Of a stretch of DNA of 64,000 nt, positions 37,217 to 49,479 are shown piece by piece. The notes under the pieces are model-generated. The model had not been told where the DNA came from, did no database searches, and saw only the letters and a program-made list of their open reading frames with translations. Origin of the DNA: Nageia nagi (taxonomy: Eukaryota > Pinophyta); contig JBITNC010000001.1 of the NCBI GenBank assembly GCA_050084985.1, forward strand, positions 197,718,001 through 197,782,000. The letters run 5' to 3'. The number at the start of each line of letters is the position of its first letter. Within the stretch, counting starts at the first letter, position 1. Both the position numbers and the translations under genes were made by a program.

Positions 37217-38450
37217 GTTTGCTCTATAAAGAATCAAATTTTTGGTGTCTTTCGGGCTTTGCTCTTTCCTAATCCCATTTGAGGACAATATCACTTGGTT
37301 TAAACTTCACCTAGGAAGACTTTTTCTTATCAAACCATTTCTTGATAATGTGTTGATAATGCTAAAATGATTCATATGATTTGTTATGATCTTCCTTCAA
37401 TTTTAGGAGCTAACTATATCTAGATTGTAGTGGCTCAAAGTGATGGTCCTCCATTTCTTGCAGGATTTTCAATGCTAGTAACTCCATGTGTATTGGCAAC
37501 ATAGGTCTTTTACCATATACCAATGCATATGGGGATGTCTTTATTACTGATTTTATATCGATCCTATTTACCCATGATGCAAATTATAATTATGTATGCC
37601 ATTGTTTAAGATTCCCTTCAATTATTCTCTTGATGATCCAAGTTAGATTTTTGTTAGTTGATTCAGCTAACCCATTACCTTGTGGGTAATAGTTTGCAAA
37701 TAACAACTAGTACACTCCATATTGAGTTATAAAGCTTGATAAATTACCTCCAACAAATGCAATACCATTGTTTGACATAATAGTTTATGGAATTCCAAAG
37801 TGAGTGATTATCCTTTTGTTCATTTCTATCATTGCTTCTTGATCTACATTTTTAAATGGCATAGCTTTCAACCATCTAGTGAATTAATCTATTGCAATCA
37901 ATATAAAATTATGGCCTGCCAAGGAATTTTAGTTTATAACACCAATGAATTCCATATCCCATTATTGAAAAGGTTCTTCGATTACCATAGGTTTAAGAGG
38001 CATTGTAGCTTGTCTCCTCTTTCCTAGAAATCTGTTGCACTTATCACATTCTCAAGCAATCTTGAATGAATCCTAAAATATAGTGGGCCAATAATATCTA
38101 GTTTGTAATACTTTTGCTATTGTAATTGGTCCACTATAATGCCCATCAAAGAATTCATAATGAAATTCATGTAATATTCTATGGGATTCATCTTGAGTCA
38201 CACATATTAGTAGGGTTTGATCAAAAAAAATTCTGTACAGATGGTCATCTATCATGATAAACTTTAGGGCATGCAACTTGAATCTCCTTCTTTGAAATCT
38301 ATCTAGAGATTTAGGGCACCTACCAATTTGGAAATAAATCATGATTTGTTTAATCCAATTACTTTCTTGATTTAGTTGTTGTTCATCCTCCATAAGAGTG
38401 ATCATATGTGAAGCTTTAGCAATATTTTTACAGAGAGCTCTAGCTTTGAT
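37217..38450 (-). pseudogene. Integrase of the minus giant gypsy
   Basis: Zinc-binding part at 38405-38073 (RILHEFHYEFFDGHYSGP, YYWPTIF). In the core the first catalytic Asp block reads WDMEFIG instead of WGMDFIG, so the Asp is Glu. The second block reads SNNG, so that Asp is lost. The Glu block (AESTNKNL) is kept. A C-terminal block (SDIVLKWD, AKPERHQKFDSL) ends where the copia begins at 37216. Homologue: 10600-11720. Confidence 0.75.
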
Positions 38451-38599
38451 TAGCTTGGTTGGCTTAATTTATATATCATATTCCATTATTTTAGTAATCC
38501 AACTAGCTTTTTCTTCACCTAGATCTCCTTGTATAACATAATTTCTCACATTTATATGGATAGTAAATACAAGGATTCTATTATAGGAGACATAATGCT

Positions 38600-39660
38600 T
38601 GAAGTTTTTAAGCCCCTTTATTATAGAAAACACTTGCTTTTCAATAAATGAATACCTTTGCTAGTGTTTATGTAGTGTTTGACTATGAAAGGCAATCAGA
38701 TATTCTTCATTATTGTCATCTTTTTGTGCTAGAATTACAGCAATGCTCCTATCTACTCCATTTGCATACATGATGATATCTTTTGCCATATCAAGATTTT
38801 TAACCACAAGAACTTCTGTTATAGCCTTTTTTATTTCTTTGAAGGCAACTTTTGCTTCATATGACCAATAAAATACAGCATTTTTCTTTAGCATTGAAAT
38901 GATTGGGGATACAATCTCTAAAAAATTATTGATAAATTTTTTAACAAAATTGATTTGACCAAGGAATGATTGTAAGGCCTTCTTGTTAGAGGGGAGTGGC
39001 AATGCTTCTATAGCTTTTACTCTATCTAGATCAATTGCTAGTCCCTCTTTTGAAATAATGTGGCCAATTAATTTTCCTTAGTTGACCATAAAAATTGATT
39101 TTTTTTATTTATTGAAATATCAAATTTCATGCATTTTTCAAAGACTAGTCTTAGATATTCTAGCTGATCACTTCTACTTATAGAGAAGATTGTGATACCA
39201 TCTAGATATATCAGTATAATTTTATTTATTAATTCACCAAATGCATGATCCATGGCTCTTTGAAAGGTAGTTTTTGCATTAGAAAGACCAAATGGTATTC
39301 TTCGATAATTAAATGTCCCCTATTTAGTTGTAAATGTAGTTTTGAATTGATCTTCATCTTTCATCCAAATCTGGTTAAATCTTGAGTAACCATTAATCAT
39401 TAAAAAATAGCAAGCTTTAGCTACTATATACAGGATCTACTCCATAGGAAGGAGAGGATAATTATCTTTAAGAAACACTTTATTCAAATTTCTGAAATCA
39501 ACATAGAGTCTGATTTCTCCACTTTTCTTTCTAATAGGAACTAGATATGCAACCCAAGAAGAATGCTTGGTAGGATAAATAATTTTTAAATCAAGAAGCT
39601 TGATTAACTCTTGTTTCATAGCTTTCTCTATTTCTGGGTTGGTTGGTCTTTATTTTTTTG
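38600..39660 (-). pseudogene. RT and degenerate gypsy RNase H of the minus giant gypsy
   Basis: RT blocks KLLDLKIIYPTKHSSWVAYL, PIRKKSGEIRLYVDFRNLN (39619-39437), FQRAMDHAFGEL and the catalytic block, which reads IYLDG instead of IYLDD (about 39215), removing the second catalytic Asp. Connection FLGQINFVKKFI (about 38970). The gypsy RNase H (about 38890-38661) has MYANGVDRSIAVILAQ where YTDAS is expected, so its first catalytic Asp is Asn. Homologue: 9150-10420. Confidence 0.8.
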
Positions 39661-40069
39661 TATGGTTTGACATTTGGTTCAAGCTCAATTGTGTGTTGAA
39701 TGATATTTTTATCATATGTCTTAAGATCATCATAAGTCTAGATAATTACTTGGGAAAACTTATAATAAATTTGAGACATAATAGCTTTTTTTGTATCATA
39801 ACACTTTGAACCAATTTTTATATACTTCCTAGGTTCTACTTCTAGCTCAACATAATTCTCCTTCAGGATAGCCAAAGACTTAGCCTTTAGAACATCTTCT
39901 GAATCAAATAGTATTTCAAAAGAGAGCAATCCTTTTGGTATAACATTATTTTTTATTTTAATAACATCTAATTTTTAGAAATAATTAGGCATTTCTTGAA
40001 TACCAAAAGTGTGAGTCACTACTTCACCCATGACGAAGTTCATAATATGCTCATCAAAGTCAAATACTT
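39661..40069 (-). other. Linker between plant-type RNase H and RT in the minus giant gypsy
   Basis: Element-encoded linker, partly open at 39929-39738 (FDSEDVLKAKSLAILKENYV, then VELEVEPRKYIK), leading into RT. The plus copy has the same linker at about 9100-9230. Confidence 0.5.
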
Positions 40070-40530
40070 GCTACAAGTTTGCAACATCAAGTATTGAAGG
40101 CCTACATTGAACTTTGACTCCAAGAGATTTTTTATAATGAGCAGGATTATAATGTGCCCCTCTTCTAGTAATTGCATTAGCTATTTGGTTATGCCTTCTA
40201 GGAATAGATATAAAATTGATAGCTAAAAATGAATTCAATAAATCCCACATTCTATTCTTGTAGTTCTTCAAATAATGATGTTTTGCACTAATCTGATTTG
40301 TAACTTGCTTAATAACTAGTTTTGAATCACCATGAACAATCAGGCACATGATTTCTTTATTGATTACTTTAGATAACCCTAAATAAAGGGCTTCATACTT
40401 AGCAGCATTATTTGTATAAGTCCATGTGAATCAAAAGGAGAATCTTTTAGTATTCCTCTTTGAAAATTTGAACACCACTCTAGCTTCACATCCATGTTTA
40501 CATTAGGATCCATCAAAATACATCATCCAT
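40070..40530 (-). pseudogene. Plant-type RNase H domain upstream of RT (minus copy)
   Basis: The best preserved of three copies in the window. It begins near 40525 with MMYFDGS (first catalytic Asp), a stop, then CKHGC. Next come YTNNAAKYEALYLGL (catalytic Glu, about 40410-40370), IVHGDSKLVIKQV (third acidic residue, about 40340) and a final IPRRHNQIANAITRRGAHY block (position of the fourth catalytic residue, Asn here) at about 40200-40150. All four blocks match the RNase HI fold of plant and archaeal type rather than the gypsy type. Confidence 0.75.
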
Positions 40531-40899
40531 ATCTCATGTTCTTTATCAGCAGTGATTGAGATTGGTTGAGTTTTCTCATATAAATAATAATTTTCAATAC
40601 TAGCATCTATGATCTAATAATTCAAATCATTTACTAAAAGAACTTCAATTATTAGTAGTGATTCCCTTAGTGTGTCACATTCAAATACTTCCACTAGTTA
40701 TGGATCATTCATACAGTTTTGTTCAATGATCCTTTTGAGATGGATAGTTTTGGTGCCTTCATTCAGAATTTTTATTTATTTGTTTTAGAAAGGAAGAAGA
40801 AGGTGACTATAGTCTAAGGCTAGATATCCTCTTAATTTAGCAATAAATTATTTGGAAAGACATTTCAAATAAAGGTGAAATATCAACTACAATAATATC

Positions 40900-41290
40900 T
40901 TAAACAACACGAATATTAGGGAAAGCATTCAAAATTATTTGAACTCCTTTGACACTACCAACTACATCTATTGAGGAAGAATCTAATTGTATGATATGCA
41001 ATACATCTTGTAATATACAGCTTCATTTCATTTGCAATAGCTTTAAGAATCATAGTTATTGTAGCTTTGATATCAATCATATAGTTGTTCACTACCCAAC
41101 CTTCTAGTCTCAGAGATAAATAGAAAGGTGGGGGTCTTGTTATACCTATTGGAGTTGAAGGGAAAACTTTAGACATGGCATAGATAGGATTCTTTTTATT
41201 TGCTCTTTTTTTACTATTTCTTAACTTCAAAGCTTCTTGTAAAAGATCTAATTTATATGCTATCTTTAATGCATCAAACATGATCATCCT
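40900..41290 (-). pseudogene. Protease-like region of the minus giant gypsy
   Basis: Open at 41287-40955, starting MIMFDALKIAYKLDLLQEALKL, then PPPFYLSLRLEGWVVNNYMIDIKATITMI. The last block stands at the retropepsin active-site position, with the glycine after the Asp replaced by Lys. It is homologous to 6164-6607 in the plus copy. Identification as protease rests on position and this single block. Confidence 0.5.
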
Positions 41291-41999
41291 AGAAGGAGTT
41301 TTTTTTAATTCTTTAATAATATTGTATGGAGCATATGAGATAAACTTACTTGGTTCTACTTGTTGATGTGTTTTGAAATATTAAGTAGCATTTTCTTTAT
41401 GATAATTAGTGATGAAAGGATATCTCAATGTATTGGGTCTCTCCTTCTCCAAGAATTCTTTTCTAATTATAGTGGGGTTTGTTTCAACTAGGGCATTAGT
41501 ACCCATATTTGATGGAACAGTACCTAGATTAAATGAAACTTGATGTTATTAATTCTGAGGTTGAGCTAAGGGAGCCTTAGCTTTCTTGGGTTCAGGTTGT
41601 ACTTAAGTGGAAGTTTGATATTCCTAAGTGGCTTGGGGTTGTTGTGGAACTGTTGAAAAAGTTACTCTAGTTTCAACATAATTTGCTTATTCTCCAGCAT
41701 ATCTCAAAAGCACCATTGTGAGATCAATAATAGGATCTGATGGAGGTTCCACCATCTAGTCAAAATATAAACCCAAGTACTGATGTTGATACATCACACA
41801 TGAATCTAAAAAATGAGGATCTGAACATGGTGGACACCATTCCATAATGCCCAAAGCAACACTATATGTAGAACTAGTCATAACAGCATTTTCAATTATT
41901 TTAGAAGGATTTGTCTATTATGGCTAGTTGACCTTGGCTTGGAATCTTGGTTGATATTGATTATAATATATTTTATAATTAAAACCATGATTCTACCTT

Positions 42000-42917
42000 T
42001 CTTGCAAAGTGAGCTTATTGGTTAGATTTCTGATAGTTACCTCCAACTGCCTTATTCTTTCCTCTTCTTGAGATTTAAGTTCAACATTAGTACTTATGGA
42101 TGCAAGAGTAGGTAATGTTGGTAACTAGTGTTGGATAATAGGTTTGGGAGGAGGTGGTAAGGCCAAAACTCTAGGGTGACCTATTTGTAGAACTTGTTAG
42201 GAGGCAAGTTCAAAAATAAAGGCATAATTATTCTAGGTCGTATTTTACCAAAGGAAACCAAGGTATGTTCTACGATTTTTACTATTTGGTAAACATATGG
42301 GATTGTATCTCCTGACATAACAATGAGCATATTGAGGTCAAGGAGAAAAAAATTCCTATAATACACTAGAGCTTATGCATTTGTTGGTCTAATCCTTACT
42401 TGTATGGACTTCCATTTTCTTTCAAATCTGATATTGAAATCATCAATGGATTCATGAGGATGTCTTTTGATACATGCTATAAGGCTAAGGAACATGATAT
42501 CATCATCATCTAAGATAAATCTTTTAATTAAATCCTAACATAACTCTCCCCATGAATTTATAGACTAGGCGGTGAGAGTTCTAAACCCTTGATTACTTTG
42601 CCTTCAAAAGAGTGTGATAGTAATCTAATCATTACAATTTCATTTGTAATATCAAATATTTAAGCTAACAAAGATACATATTGATAATGTTCATATGGTA
42701 TCTTTTCAAAGCCATCATACTTAGGCAAAAATTTAAAATCTGCTTGAGGTATAAGAGGGGAATTAGTAGCAACAACCAAAGGATGACTATTATTCCAAGC
42801 AAGAAAATCTATTGATTGAGCCATACTTGGAGAATGGGTAGGAGATGAATGATTTTTGGGTACTAAGTCAAATACAACTGATAGTGGGATTGCCCTTAAG
42901 GGGACCAAAGGAGACAC
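42000..42917 (-). pseudogene. gag of the minus giant gypsy
   Basis: Open N-terminal segment 42917-42660 (PSMAQSIDFLAWNNSHPL, then PQADFKFLPKYDGFEKIPYE), a broken middle with capsid-like sequence, and segment 42366-42181 (FLLDLNMLIVMSGDTIPYVY). Homologous to 4600-5250 in the plus copy. Interrupted by stops. Confidence 0.65.
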
Positions 42918-43209
42918 AACCTGAGAAATCTTTTGCCTAGTCCTCCTATGAGAAACTAATAGCTCTTGAAATCTAGGCTGTTTAAGGGAATTTTTGGCAC
43001 TACTTCTAGTTAGTCTACATTCTAGAGGTGCTAAGGTTCAAAACATTGACTAGTTGATAGTAGAGTCACCAATAAGGTTAAAAGAACCTTATAATCTTAA
43101 AGGATTTAGTTGATAGTCCACCAAATGAGGCTATCAGGCCTAACTACACCCTCTAAATATGGAATTTAGCTTATGTCCCATCGAGCATGCCAAAAATAAA
43201 ACTAGCTAC

Positions 43210-45099
43210 TGTTGATTGATATAGCATATAACCTCAAAGGGTTTGATCTGGTTGTGTTCTCCACTACTTGAAATGGTAGGTATTTGAAAGAGCAAAAGGT
43301 GGTGGGGATGCACTTGTGTTGGTTTTCTACTCAATCTTTAGTTTATAGGTCGGTTCCTATCTATATTTAAGGTCAAAAGTAATAGGATAGAAATGAAAGG
43401 ATAAAGAGTTACAAGAAAGATATAAGTAAATAAAATAGAGCTAAACCAAGAAATTTACAACTTGAGCATTACAGCATGGGCAACAATCCATAGCCAAGAT
43501 TAAGAATAGCAAACTATCTCGCACCTAAGGTCTCGTAATCACAATACAAAACCATAATTTGAAAAAAACATTTCACACAACATCCACAAAAGTGATAAAT
43601 AGTCACTTTATTGCAAGAAGGTAAAGCATTGTCTATTTGTATTATCATATGTGAATAGATCTTACAGATTTGGGCAAATTTGCTAAAATGTTTGACCTTT
43701 TTGATCTCTAAAAGTTAGCTATTTATACAACTTCCCCCTTCTTGGGTGGTTGGGTTTCATTAATATACATAATTCCTAGTATTGAATGAAACAACTAAAA
43801 TAGCAGTATTTACATAAATACTACAACTATGTTAGATTACATAGTGAATAAATACAAACAACATGACTATCTAGGAATTTGCAATTTTTTAATAGCCATG
43901 TCCAAAGAGATGTAATCCTTTAGACATGTTGTTGATTGCTTCTTCTTTAGCCCTATAGCTAATTAAAGATAGCATTGTAGCTGTTTGACTAATTATTTGA
44001 TTACAAATTGATGGGTATGATTTGGTACTATGCTCTATCAATAGCTATCTACTTCTCTATAATCTTTATGATTTCTATTGTAGATGTAAGTAATCATAGT
44101 AATGGTGGTTGATAGATATTATGTTAACTTGGTTCAAGAAGAAATTACCATTGTTATGTGGAAATGAGTTGGTGTTGACACATTAATAGGACCCTGGAGG
44201 TCAAACACTTAACATAAAGTGGACCTAGGTGTTCCTTATTATGCATTACTCTTACCTTTGCTTGGCGGGTTCTATGTTCTTCATCTAGGCTTTGTTGATG
44301 ATCTAGCTCTTTTGAGACCTACTAACTTCAATCAAAAATCATGATATCATCTCTTAAAATTGATAGGCTCTATTGATAATCTACCTCTTCTAGGACCCAT
44401 TGATTTCAATCAAAAATTATGACATCATCACTCAGAATCGGTAGGCTCTATTTGATGTCTTCATAAATCTTCACCTACCATTGCTTATTTTAAGACCCAC
44501 TTATTTCAATCAAAAACTATTACATCATCACTCAAAATTAGTGGGCTCTCTTTGATGTCTTCATAAATCTTCACCCACCATTGCTTATTTTGGGACCCGT
44601 TGATTTTAATCAAAAACTATGACATCATCACTCAAAATCGATGGGCTCTATTTGATGTCTTGGATCTAAATTTATACAACTCCTAAACACTTGTGTCAAT
44701 AATTCTTAGACATTCTTATTTACATAACTCCTAGGTACTCTAAGAAAATAAAATAACTCCTGAGTATTCTTATTTACATAACTCCTAGGTATTCTTATTT
44801 ACAATTCCTGACACTCTAAGAGAAAGAAATGAGAAGAGGAGCAATTGAAGAGAATGAAAGAAATTTACAACTCACTGAGACTCTAAAAAAATAACATCAC
44901 TCTGGGCACTCTTATTTACATAACTCTTGAGCACTTTAATAGATAGAAAATAACTCCTAGATACTCTTATAAAAATCTCAGTCATAAAAGAATAAAATAA
45001 TAAAGAATAGTTTTGAATTACCCTAATTTAGAGTGTAATTCTAAGAAAAAAGAATAGTTTTGAATTACCCTAATTCAGAGGTAATTATGAAAGAATACA
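43210..45099 (-). repeat. 5' LTR of the minus giant gypsy
   Basis: 1890 bp, TGTATTCTTTC to ATCAACA on minus, homologous to 22404-24236. Subrepeats of 90-100 bp lie at 44290-44680. The putative primer-binding leader follows at 43209-43180. Confidence 0.8.
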
Positions 45100-45660
45100 T
45101 CAAGTCAACAATTTGATCCATGATGTGCCTAACCAAGAGGGTAAGGGGGGAGGTGGTTTGGACCTTCTTGCTATAATTTCCCTAGCACTAGGTAAAATAT
45201 AATTTTATAATTTGATTCATGTCTTGTCCAAATTACCAAGTGACTAATATGAGTTTGTGTGCATCACAAGAGCTACAAATGCCAAGATTGCTTCTTTGGA
45301 AGCAAAGATTGTGAGATTACAGCCTATGAAGGTAGAGGTGATGAGGTTACAGCCTTTGGAGGACTATATTGCTAGATTATGACCTATGGTGATCAAGCTT
45401 AGTACATTGCAGGCCAATGTGATGACCAAGGATGCACATATTACTACTTTGGAGCAATTTGTGAAGAGATTACAGGAGCATTTGACTATACCTCCACCAG
45501 ATCAACAATGGTCATTTACCCAATGGTATATTGATAAGATCAAGGCCAAGGATAAAGAGATCATTTCTTTAAAGGTGAAGTATGGTTAGGAAAAGGCTCT
45601 TTTGGCAAGCCATGGCTAGCAGTAGTGGTCATAGGGTTAGATCTAGGGTAGATATGGCTA
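45100..45660 (+). pseudogene. Probable C-terminal part of the PMD gene
   Basis: Plus-strand sequence that is nearly open from about 45270 to 45589. It encodes a helical, Leu-rich stretch (ATNAKIASLEAKIVRLQ) and a segment PPPDQQWSFTQWYIDKIKAK ending in KDKEIISLKV, a probable coiled coil. One stop at about 45378. Removing the minus giant gypsy puts it right behind 22403 in the same orientation, so I read it as the tail of the PMD protein. The link is by position, not by a shared frame. Confidence 0.45.
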
Positions 45661-45999
45661 GCAGTGGGGGAAGTGCCCACCTATGATTGTAGGGCTAAGG
45701 TACATTATCGTACCCCATGCATATTTTTGATAATTATATATATTGAGATTTTTGGTGACTAAAGTTTGTGTGATTGCCTATTATTTTTGCAAATTTTCTA
45801 AGCTTATATGTCTAGTTTGTTTAGTATTATGGACTCATGAATTTGGGACTAAATGATAAGTTTTAGTCTAAAACCTATGACATGAAAAATGATCCTAATA
45901 TGCATATTTTTTTTACAATAATGAAATAAACAATCCTAATGCAAGATGATTAATAATGATACCAAACAACTTAACCTAATTGAATCAGGGTCCAAGGTA

Positions 46000-48900
46000 C
46001 CCAAGGGATCCAAACGAAAAGGTATGAGGTTTTCCTAATAAATGACATGCAATTTCTCATGAGATTGATTTACTAGGCTCTAAAATGTTTCTAGAAGTTG
46101 GAAATACTATTCTTGAAAATTCTATCCTCAAACTTGTACACCATTAGTAGAGTGAAATAGGTCTCACACATCATTATTAGTGTGTGTAGAATTAGTTTAA
46201 ATCAAGGAGAAAGAAATGAAAACATAGGAATATATAAAACAGAATAGGGAATGCATAAGACATATGCAAAATAAATATTTACAATGCATGAAAATCATAA
46301 AAAATATCCTAACTAACTAATATACATTATCTATGAATATATGGAATTTAATCAATTATTTTACGTACTCGAGAAGTTTTTTCTACCCAAGTACACTTCA
46401 CAAAGGTAGATACAAAGAGAGGTACCTTTGGTTGGGTAATTTTCATGTCATTTTCATTGTGCAAACATCATTGGATGCTACTAACAGCATTCATTTTAAC
46501 TCCATTTCCTATCTTATGGCAAGGAGCATACCTGTATCCATGAGTCTTAGTAAAATAATAACATAATTCATTATAAACACTCATCATGTTGATACAACCT
46601 ATTGGTTGTGAAGAAGGTATAGGATTGGTGAAGATCCTTAATTGTTCATTATCAATATGTATAGGTCCTGCTTGCTCTATTAGGTTAGCATCCATCTTGA
46701 TAGCACCTTTATTAATGAAATCATGTATAATATACTTGAGAGACCTGTAATTTCATGTTAGATGTCTAGGTACCCTATGATAATTACAAAATTCTTCATA
46801 GTGAAAATGTTTAGGCACACCATTAGAGAACTTGGGCTCAACAATAGGAGGCAACTCAATAAATTATTCATCCAACAAAACATTAAGAATATTATCAACA
46901 ATATCAGTTAAAGGGGTAAACTATCACCTAGGTTGAGAGTTTGTTCTACATTTGTGAGTAACATTGTTTGCTTCCACCCTATTAGTTTGTTTAGGAATTG
47001 ATTTCTATCAAGGAGTGTTATCATTATTTTTCAAAGCATACAATTTTTTGATACATGGCTCTTTCTTGACAACTATATTTTTCATGTCCCCTAGCAACAT
47101 ATCATGGTTGGAGATGATGAATAGTTTATATATAGGTAAGAGAGCATTTGTAAAGGCATTTTCAGATCTTGTTTAGACATTTTTATACTACTAACCATTT
47201 ATTTCCAAATCTTTACAAAGACCTTGACAGATTGATTAGGTAATTGTTTAATTTTGCATAAATCCTTAAAGTATACTTTCTTAGCAATATTGTATCTAAA
47301 ATTTTGTAAGAATAAATGAATTAAATATTCATACCTATCAATGTTGTGTTCAAGAAGCTGAAAATACCATTTGAGTGCCTCATTTATAGACTAAATATTC
47401 ATACCTATCAATGTTGTGTTCAAGAAGCTGAAAATACCATTTGAGTGCCTCATTTATAAACTATGGGGAATAATTTGGCTAATAAGTCTTTATCGTGCAT
47501 GTATTCAATGGCTTCTTCTTGGAATTTCCTAACATGCATTTTAGGATATTGCATACCATAAAATTTAGTAAACTTGTCACTTTTTTCCCAAGAATGATCT
47601 TAGCAAGAATTATATGAGTTAGAGGCTTCTTGATACAAGATGAAAAATCATCCTCATCAACCAAGGTATTTTGAGTTGCTAGATTGTTAACATTAATTGA
47701 ATTGATCTTTGGGGATAATGGTGGGGTTAGAGGTGGACTATGCGATGTACTAGCCTAATGTAGATCATGTGTCCTCTTAAGTTTAACCTCTTTCAAAGCA
47801 ATAAATGGACCTATGCAATTAACCCTTTCATGCTCTAATTTATCCAATATTTTAGCTAGTATTTCTAACTATTTTTGCAGGGGTTCTTTATACCAACTAG
47901 TAGTATCTTGAATGTTAAGAAGGATTCTAGTTTTGATGTTATGTTCTTCTAATGTACAATTAGGTTACAACTTGTAAGCTTCATTAATAATTATATCAAT
48001 TTGTTTATTGATACAAATTTCAAGATCTTCTTCTTGTATAATATTCTTATCTATAGAATTCATACCTTTGTTGAAGTGATCTACCTTGAGGATGAGGTGG
48101 TTGTAATCATTAGCATATTCATCTTGGGTGTCTCATATGACATCATCCTCAACATGATTTTCATCAAGGTGTTGTGTTTCCACTCTATTTATCATAATAT
48201 CTAAGTTTGTTGCCTCTGTTTCCATGTCGTTAGCTTCATGGTCACAATCTGGCATGCCTCTAGCACCATCCTCTTTATGGCTAGACACTTTCCATTTTGC
48301 TATGTCTATAATTTCATAAGAAAATAGACTATCCTCTAACATGTCAATAATAGAATTTTCTTCGATTAATTCATAGTTAGTCAAACTAGTAATCACAAGA
48401 GGAGCATTATCTGTAAGATAATATTCCAATCTTTACCTATCGGACAATAATTTCTGAATAGACTTAGCATAATAAGGCATTCTATCCAACTCTAGAATTT
48501 CATCCTCACTATTAGAAGAGTCAAAATGAGTAGGTACATTTTCAAATTCAGAAGGATCAATGGTAGCATATTGCTAAGGAGTTTCTTTGATAATATCTAT
48601 TTTCTTGCTAGAATGAGAAGAGTTAGTGTCACCATAAGCATCAAGGAGGGGTTCTTGGATAGATAATTTAGGATTATGTCGAACACTTCTCCTAAGCTCA
48701 CTAAAATAAAATTTCAACTTAGATATTTTAAGGTTTTCTATATCAAGATCCATTTTTGGAATATATATAAAACAAACCCTAGTTTTATGATTTTCTTTAG
48801 CTACTATGTGAAGAGCTTCTTCTAAAGGAATGAATAATAAGAAAAATGGATTTATGACTTCTCATAAAGGTAGCCTTAGAGGAAATCTTATGTGTGTAAT
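46000..48900 (-). pseudogene. gag-like region of the LTR element at 48920 (no pol seen)
   Basis: Decayed gypsy-type gag on minus. Upstream acidic segment 48429-48133. Capsid-like sequence at about 47470-47230 (EYLIHLFLQNFRYNIAK, then FKDLCKIKQLPNQSVKVF). Open piece 47664-47479. Then YHRVPRHLT and LKYIIHDFINKGAIKMDANL at 46830-46680, resembling the C-x-Y-H-x-x-x-G-H-x-T … L-K-x-x-I-x-D-L-I pattern at the gag/protease border of Tat- and RIRE2-type gypsy elements. Open piece 46695-46468. A 70-bp tandem duplication (47322-47460) disrupts the capsid part. I see no protease, RT or integrase after it before the PMD gene. Confidence 0.55.
47322..47460 (-). repeat. 70-bp tandem duplication within the gag-like region
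   Basis: Two copies, 47322-47391 and 47392-47460, both beginning TAAATATTCATACCTATCAA and nearly identical. Confidence 0.95.
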
Positions 48901-48904
48901 AATA

Positions 48905-48916
48905 TCGGGTTCACCA
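48905..48916 (-). other. Primer-binding site candidate of the gag/PMD element
   Basis: TGGTGAACCCGA on minus, three bases (TTT) inside the LTR end at 48920. Position and TGG start are as expected for a PBS; I did not assign the tRNA. Confidence 0.6.
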
Positions 48917-48919
48917 AAA

Positions 48920-49447
48920 TGTAGTTCTGAAATAATGTAATTAATTATTTATGGGGGTTAATTAATGCACTATTAGTCTACTTATTTCTTATTAATGCAT
49001 ATATCTGAAACATGAAAATAATGCATAATATATGGATACTTATGTTTAATTAGATCACATGTTTATTTCGTAAAGAGAAACATACACAAAATACATACAT
49101 TCATTCAATTGCACGTTGTTGGCATCCTATACTTGGCATGTCATTGATGGCCGAAGATAAAGCAATATAATAGATGTGATAAAGGATATAACAACAAGTG
49201 AATGAAATAAGAATCATATAACAAGTAAAAGATAAGAAGTAATGCTTGCTTGTTATAGATATGATATTTGTCAAGATCCTCCTTATACCTTGTACTTTAT
49301 TCTTTACTTATCTATATCTTGTCTTGTCATGGCTTTTGTAATATCTTGTAGCCTTAATGATGATATTCTATCTAATTTTCAATTGATAGAGTCCCCTCCT
49401 CTAAAAGGTTTGGATCCCCTTGGATCCCATGGATATGTTGTAGGTCA
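48920..49447 (-). repeat. LTR (right copy, 5' LTR) of the gag/PMD element
   Basis: Counterpart of 1206-1730. On minus it begins TGACCTACAAC and ends AACTACA, followed by a PBS candidate and a gag-like region, so it is the 5' LTR. Confidence 0.7.
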
Positions 49448-49479
49448 TCTTTGATGCCTATATATATGATACAAGTTTA

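Larger units (their letters stand above)
22404..45099 (-). mobile_element. Giant Ty3/gypsy element, Tat-like, minus copy carrying a copia insertion
   Basis: Second member of the family at 1731-18669, inverted. Read on minus: 5' LTR (45099-43210), gag (42917-42000), protease (about 41290-40900), plant-type RNase H (about 40530-40070), RT and gypsy RNase H (39660-38600), integrase (38450-37217), copia insertion (37216-28567), extra ORF (28033-24560), 3' LTR (24236-22404). Without the copia it is about 14.0 kb. Flanks are AATG and TCAAG, with no clear target duplication. It splits the PMD gene. Catalytic losses in RT and integrase mean it cannot move on its own. Confidence 0.8.

Noticed and set aside
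37217-37240. GCTCTATAAAG next to the copia LTR as a primer-binding site or TATA box
   Set aside because: It lies outside the LTR, in the minus gypsy, and aligns with the integrase C-terminal coding sequence of the plus copy.
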